DNA from: CBDCYS01 sp965226245
GTDB lineage: Bacteria > Acidobacteriota > Terriglobia > Bryobacterales > UBA6623
Reading direction: 5' to 3'
Length of the DNA stretch: 64,000 nucleotides
Assembly (NCBI GenBank): GCA_965226245.1
Contig: CBDDCL010000015.1
Location: forward strand, 6,262,001 to 6,326,000
Positions 60,763 through 64,000 of the stretch are shown in pieces. The position numbers and the translations under genes were made by a program. The first letter of the stretch is position 1, and each line of letters begins with the position of its first letter. The notes under the pieces are model-generated. The model saw only the letters and a program-made list of their open reading frames with translations, had not been told where the DNA came from and ran no database searches.

Positions 60763-61374
60763 GTGAAAAACGAACCCAATTCTCCCAGTCCCTCGCCGGC
60801 GCCACAACAAGCCTCTCTCCCAACTGACAAACCCCAATTTGCCCAATCCAGGAACGCAAAACACAGCACCGGACCGCGAACCCCCGAAGGCAAGGCGCGG
60901 TCCAGCCAAAACGCCCGCAAGCACGGCCTGTTCGCCCGCGACACCTTGCTGCCAGATGAAAACCCCGAAGAATTTATCCAATTAATCGCCGATCTGGAGC
61001 AAGAGCTCGAAGCCGGCGGCCCCTTCGAGCTCCGCCTCGTGCGTCACATCGCCGACACGGAGTGGAGGATGCGCCGCCTGGTGCGCCTGGAAACCGGCGC
61101 CCTCATGCACCAGCTCGAGAAAGAAAGGCTCTACGCCCAAAGAGTGCAAGCCGGGCTTGGCGAGGTGAACCAGCAAGCCGGGCATGGCGAGGAGAACGCC
61201 CCCTGGCCCGACGGCCCCTACCACCAGACGCCAGCAACCCGCGCCCGCGAATCTCTTTCAGGTCGGGGTGACGGATCGAACGCGTCTCCAGCGCGGTGCG
61301 GTCCCTCAGCGCGTCGTTGCTGTGATACCCCTTGTCGGCCACGACTTCTTGACTCTGCAGGTAAGGCTGCGTAA
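60763..61374 (+). CDS. 'SQNARKHGL' family protein with a foreign C-terminus
   Basis: Residues 1-145 belong to a family very common in Acidobacteriota and Planctomycetes: NAKHSTGPRTPEGKARSSQN followed by ARKHGLFARD, then a helical part (IQLIADLEQELEAGGPFELR, HIADTEWRMRRLVRLETG). Function unknown. From about residue 157 the frame runs into an inverted rocD fragment and a transposase fragment, so the last 45 residues are not native. The start is a GTG at 60763. Normal members are about 200 residues or longer with a different tail. Confidence 0.65.
   Translation: MKNEPNSPSPSPAPQQASLPTDKPQFAQSRNAKHSTGPRTPEGKARSSQNARKHGLFARDTLLPDENPEEFIQLIADLEQELEAGGPFELRLVRHIADTEWRMRRLVRLETGALMHQLEKERLYAQRVQAGLGEVNQQAGHGEENAPWPDGPYHQTPATRARESLSGRGDGSNASPARCGPSARRCCDTPCRPRLLDSAGKAA
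61231..61271 (-). pseudogene. Inverted 41-bp fragment of rocD
   Basis: Reads HPDLKEIRGRGLLA on the minus strand. It matches rocD bases 52119-52158 (HPDVKEIRGRGLLV) with one base difference over about 40. Neighbouring bases on both sides are unrelated to rocD. Confidence 0.8.
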
Positions 61375-61429
61375 GGTCCTGGCAAACACGGACCGGCGGA
61401 CCGCCCAGTAAAGTCAGTCGCATGCTGAA
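61272..61429 (-). pseudogene. Transposase fragment
   Basis: The minus strand reads MRLTLLGGPPVRVCQDLTQP, then QEVVADKGYHSNDALRDRTA. The ADKGYHS box is typical of DDE transposases of the IS4/IS1380-like class. Only about 50 codons remain; they are joined in frame to the rocD fragment. Confidence 0.7.
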
Positions 61430-61537
61430 CACTATGGGCGAAGCGGCATCCGCCTCACTGGCAACGCCTCCAGGTGTGCCGCAAGCGGGCTTTCTGGTAT
61501 TCTTGAAATGGTTTTATTGTAGTCGAGAGGTTGTCGT

Positions 61538-62287
61538 ATGTCTGGCCATTCAAAGTGGGCGAGCATTAAGCATAAGAAGGCTGCCCTAGACGCGAAACGC
61601 GGCAAGCTGTTCACCCGGTTCATTCGGGAGATTCAGATCGCGGCCCGAGAAGGCGGGGGCGATCCGGAGATGAACCCCCGGTTGCGCAGCGCGATCGCGA
61701 GCGCCAAGGCGCAAAGTATGCCGCAGGACAACATCAAGCGAGCGGTCTTGCGGGGTACGGGCCAGCTTGAAGGGGAGACCTTCGAGGAGATCACGTTTGA
61801 AGGGTACGGACCGGCCGGCGTTGCCGTCATTGTCGAGGTCGTGACTGACAATCGAAACCGCACCGTGAGCGAGCTGCGATTCCATTTTTCCAAGAGCGGG
61901 GGAAACCTTGGAGAGAACGGCTGCGTCGCTTGGATGTTCGACAAGAAAAGCCTGGTGGTTGTCCCCAAGGAGGCTACGACCGAGGAGCAGCTGCTTGAGA
62001 TTGTTCTCGGCGCGGGAGCCGATGATATGACGGATGAAGGCGAGACATGGTCCGTGATCTCGTCACCGGAGACTCATAATGCGGTACTCGAAGAGCTGGA
62101 GAAGGCCGGTATTACGCCGGCAACGGCTGAGGTCACCCAGATTCCACAAAATACCGTCAAGGTCGAGGGCAAACAAGCCGCGGCCGTCTTGCGGATGATG
62201 GAAGCAATTGAAGAGCACGATGATGTTCACAACGTCTATGCGAATTTCGATATAGACGACAGCGAGCTGGAGCGGCTTTCCGCCTAG
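61538..62287 (+). CDS. yebC: YebC/PmpR family regulator
   Basis: A 249-residue member of the TACO1/YebC family. It opens MSGHSKWASIKHKKAALDAK, followed by GKLFTRFIREI and a DNIKRAVLRGTG block; the middle has TFEGYGPAGVAVIVEVVTDN and NGCVAWMFDKK. The family was described as transcriptional regulators and more recently as factors that relieve ribosome stalling. Located upstream of ruvC, a very common order in bacteria. Complete. Confidence 0.96.
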   Translation: MSGHSKWASIKHKKAALDAKRGKLFTRFIREIQIAAREGGGDPEMNPRLRSAIASAKAQSMPQDNIKRAVLRGTGQLEGETFEEITFEGYGPAGVAVIVEVVTDNRNRTVSELRFHFSKSGGNLGENGCVAWMFDKKSLVVVPKEATTEEQLLEIVLGAGADDMTDEGETWSVISSPETHNAVLEELEKAGITPATAEVTQIPQNTVKVEGKQAAAVLRMMEAIEEHDDVHNVYANFDIDDSELERLSA

Positions 62288-62422
62288 CGTCATCGGCCGC
62301 AATCCGTCGTAACCGCGATTCTTGGGCAGCTCGCAAACGTTATTAGTGGTTGAGCGCACGTTGTTAGCGGGGCAGGGCACGTTCTGAACCGCAGTATATT
62401 TTCCCAACTAAAGGACAGTGGT

Positions 62423-62932
62423 TTGCGAGTATTTGGAATCGATTGTGGGTCGCATCGAACCGGCTACGGCATCATCGACAGCGATGGGCGACGGCACCGC
62501 TTAGTTGCGGCGGGTGTGATTCAAACCTCGACGAAGAACCCATTTCCCGTGCGTCTCAAGGACATTTATTCCGGGCTACAGAACCTGATGGAACAGCACG
62601 GGCCGGATGCCGTGGCGGTGGAGCAAGTGTTTTACGCGACGAACGTAAGAACGGCATTGCAACTCGCCCATGTGCGCGGAGTAACGTTGTTGGCGGCGGC
62701 GGAAGCAGGATTACCCGTCGGGGAGTATTCGCCTCTTGAAATCAAGGACAGCGTCGTCGGATACGGGCGGGCTGACAAGAAGCAGGTCCAAATGATGGTT
62801 GCGTCTTTGCTCGGATCCGCGGAGCCCACTAGATCGTTCGACGCCTCAGATGCGCTTGCCGCGGCTATCTGTCATGCGAACGTGAGTCATGCCGCCGCTG
62901 CAATAGCTGCGGGAGGTGTCCGGGGTGCCTAG
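62423..62932 (+). CDS. ruvC: Crossover junction endodeoxyribonuclease RuvC
   Basis: A 169-residue Holliday-junction resolvase. All four metal-binding acids are in place: Asp7 (VFGIDCGS), Glu67 (AVEQVFYATN), Asp140 and Asp143 (SFDASDALAAAICHA). The start is TTG at 62423, with AAAGGACAG upstream; no better start exists. It cuts junctions made by RuvAB. The usual ruvA does not follow; instead a hypothetical gene overlaps the 3' end by 17 bp. Confidence 0.95.
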   Translation: MRVFGIDCGSHRTGYGIIDSDGRRHRLVAAGVIQTSTKNPFPVRLKDIYSGLQNLMEQHGPDAVAVEQVFYATNVRTALQLAHVRGVTLLAAAEAGLPVGEYSPLEIKDSVVGYGRADKKQVQMMVASLLGSAEPTRSFDASDALAAAICHANVSHAAAAIAAGGVRGA

Positions 62933-63596
62933 CTTGCCTGGAGGACGCCGAGCCCTACTGACCAGGATGCTGGTTTGGATTTGTTGGGTCGCCGCAACCC
63001 TTGTCCCCGCATCCGCCGACTCAGGGGATTACAGAATATTCTTCTCCCGCTCATTTCCCGGCAGCGTTCCGGCTTATTTTGATGTGGTTGTCGAGTCCTC
63101 CGGAGCAGTCGCCTATCGAGAATCCGAGGACGAGGAACCGCTAGAGTTTGAAATTGGCGCCGCGGAGTTGGCGGAGGTTCTCGAACACGTCAAGGAGCTC
63201 GATTACTTCCGAGTTGCCGTCGACAGTAACCTGAAAGTGGCTTTTACCGGCGAGAAGACCTTTCGTTACGAAGGGGCGGACAGTGTATCGGGGGATACGA
63301 AGTTCAATCACACTTCTAACGCAGCGGCCCGCGCGCTTCTAGCTTGGTTCAACAAAGTAGGGGAGAGTGAACGACATCGGATTGAGCTGAAAAGGACGGC
63401 GCGGTTCGATCGCCTGGGGGTTAACAAGACTCTGCTTCAGTTTCAGATTTCTCTCGAAAAGAACCGCATCGTTTCGCCCGCCCAGTTTATTCCCATCCTG
63501 AGAAGGATCGCGAACGACAAGAAGATTATTCGCATAGCGACCGCGAGAGCTGCCGGTCTGCTGGAGCGCATTCAAGCCCCAGCCACAAACCAATAG
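62916..63596 (+). CDS. Hypothetical exported protein downstream of ruvC
   Basis: A 226-residue protein with a signal peptide (RMLVWICWVAATLVPASAD, end near residue 35). The mature part is alpha/beta: AYFDVVVESSGAVAYRESED, LAEVLEHVKELDYFRVAVDS, TKFNHTSNAAARALLAWFNK. I recognise no named domain, but similar genes follow ruvC in Acidobacteriota as far as I recall. Overlap with ruvC indicates co-translation. A GTG at 62925 is an alternative start. Confidence 0.75.
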   Translation: MSGVPSLPGGRRALLTRMLVWICWVAATLVPASADSGDYRIFFSRSFPGSVPAYFDVVVESSGAVAYRESEDEEPLEFEIGAAELAEVLEHVKELDYFRVAVDSNLKVAFTGEKTFRYEGADSVSGDTKFNHTSNAAARALLAWFNKVGESERHRIELKRTARFDRLGVNKTLLQFQISLEKNRIVSPAQFIPILRRIANDKKIIRIATARAAGLLERIQAPATNQ

Positions 63597-63696
63597 TCGA
63601 GACGGTTGAGCCCCAGGGGCATTCAACTGATTGATTTACAACTACATACCGGGAAGAAAAAGGTCGGGGACACAAAAACGACACATATAGTACAAA

Positions 63697-64000
63697 CTAT
63701 CCGTTACCCATTATTATCGAGTAAATCCGCTCCAAATCTTCCTCTGAGTAATATTCCAATTCTATCTTGCCTTTGTGCCGGCCTTGCTGGATGAGCCTGA
63801 CCTTGGTGCCAAGCCTCTGCTCCAACTCCGCCACTGCAGCGGCAACGTTGGGATCTAGTTGTTGTGTTTTGCCAGAGGATTTCCTCGATTCGGTGAGCGA
63901 TCGGACGGTGCGCTCGACCTGGCGGACCGACAGACCCTGAGCGGCAGCTTTCTCGGCCAGGGCGACTTGCTGGGCGGCATCTTCCAGTCCCAAAATCGCA
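63697..64000 (-). CDS. parB: ParB/Spo0J chromosome-partitioning protein, partial
   Basis: Only the C-terminal 100 residues are inside the window; the gene continues past 64000. LGLEDAAQQVALAEKAAAQG followed by LSVRQVERTVRSL is the end of the ParB DNA-binding core, and GTKVRLIQQGRHKGKIELEY with EEDLERIYSII is the C-terminal dimerisation domain of chromosomal ParB. It is convergent with the ruvC cluster. parA and parS sites would be expected beyond the right edge. Confidence 0.88.
   Translation of the reverse strand, partial: AILGLEDAAQQVALAEKAAAQGLSVRQVERTVRSLTESRKSSGKTQQLDPNVAAAVAELEQRLGTKVRLIQQGRHKGKIELEYYSEEDLERIYSIIMGNG

Overview
The window looks like chromosomal DNA of an uncultured, GC-rich member of the Acidobacteriota, probably near Bryobacterales/Solibacter. 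This is an inference from gene content: a PSD1 (DUF1549/DUF1553) plus DUF1501 pair, an Oar-like TonB-dependent receptor, Tat-exported Gly/Asn hydrolase and aldo/keto reductase proteins, a sulfatase, 67K-type SppA, many small toxin-antitoxin (TA) modules and dense dispersed repeats. No rRNA gene, complete tRNA or CRISPR array was seen. The right edge carries yebC-ruvC and, convergent to them, the 3' part of parB. That may mean a par/origin region begins just beyond the window.

Layout. 0.1-5.1 kb: exported DUF1501/PSD1 pair. 5.4-7.5 kb: PIN/RHH module, ArsR-SRPBCC pair, HTH protein and a broken BrnA-like gene. 7.6-10.5 kb: SppA and an Asn-type N-terminal-nucleophile hydrolase. 10.7-12.9 kb: TA island (FitA-like/PIN, HigBA, broken MNT/HEPN). 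12.9-18.2 kb: exported esterase-like hydrolase, and a Gfo/Idh dehydrogenase divergent from a methylmalonate-semialdehyde-type dehydrogenase. 18.3-20.3 kb: 1.6-kb insertion sequence and a group II intron reverse transcriptase relic. 20.6-25.1 kb: FAD oxidoreductase and TonB receptor. 25.1-26.7 kb: repeats. 27.0-29.0 kb: leucine-rich-repeat (LRR) gene and a small helical gene. 29.2-33.1 kb: serA, class V aminotransferase, NHL protein. 33.3-42.3 kb: mobile-rich stretch with orphan hicB copies, sulfatase, c-heme/terpene-cyclase-fold protein, truncated integrase, RAYT with REP arrays and a ParDE-like module. 43-48.3 kb: LysR, SDR, DUF3303, aldo/keto reductase. 48.5-53.8 kb: Uma2, fbp, GNAT, rocD and a degenerate HigBA locus. 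53.9-57.9 kb: giant membrane STAND NTPase with 14 tandem 39-residue repeats. 58.6-61.4 kb: composite IS1595-like element and patchwork DNA. 61.5-64 kb: yebC, ruvC, hypothetical gene, parB.

How the genes work together: serA plus the class V aminotransferase suggests serine synthesis. The GNAT and rocD genes, divergent from each other, suggest glutamate/ornithine/arginine metabolism. The dehydrogenase pair at 15-18 kb suggests polyol or inositol-type catabolism. The accessory part is dominated by TA modules in every stage of decay.

Most striking observations: (i) the LRR gene appears to be a Roco-type (LRR-Roc-COR) gene that lost its GTPase part, because the usual LRR-Roc linker is still readable in another frame at the junction; (ii) the repeat-rich STAND NTPase is a candidate conflict-system protein; (iii) two non-autonomous elements of exactly 176 bp with inverted ends and a 215-bp element with paired end motifs; (iv) several short host-gene fragments (GNAT 3' end, rocD, antitoxin, hicB-sulfatase end) copied elsewhere in the window.
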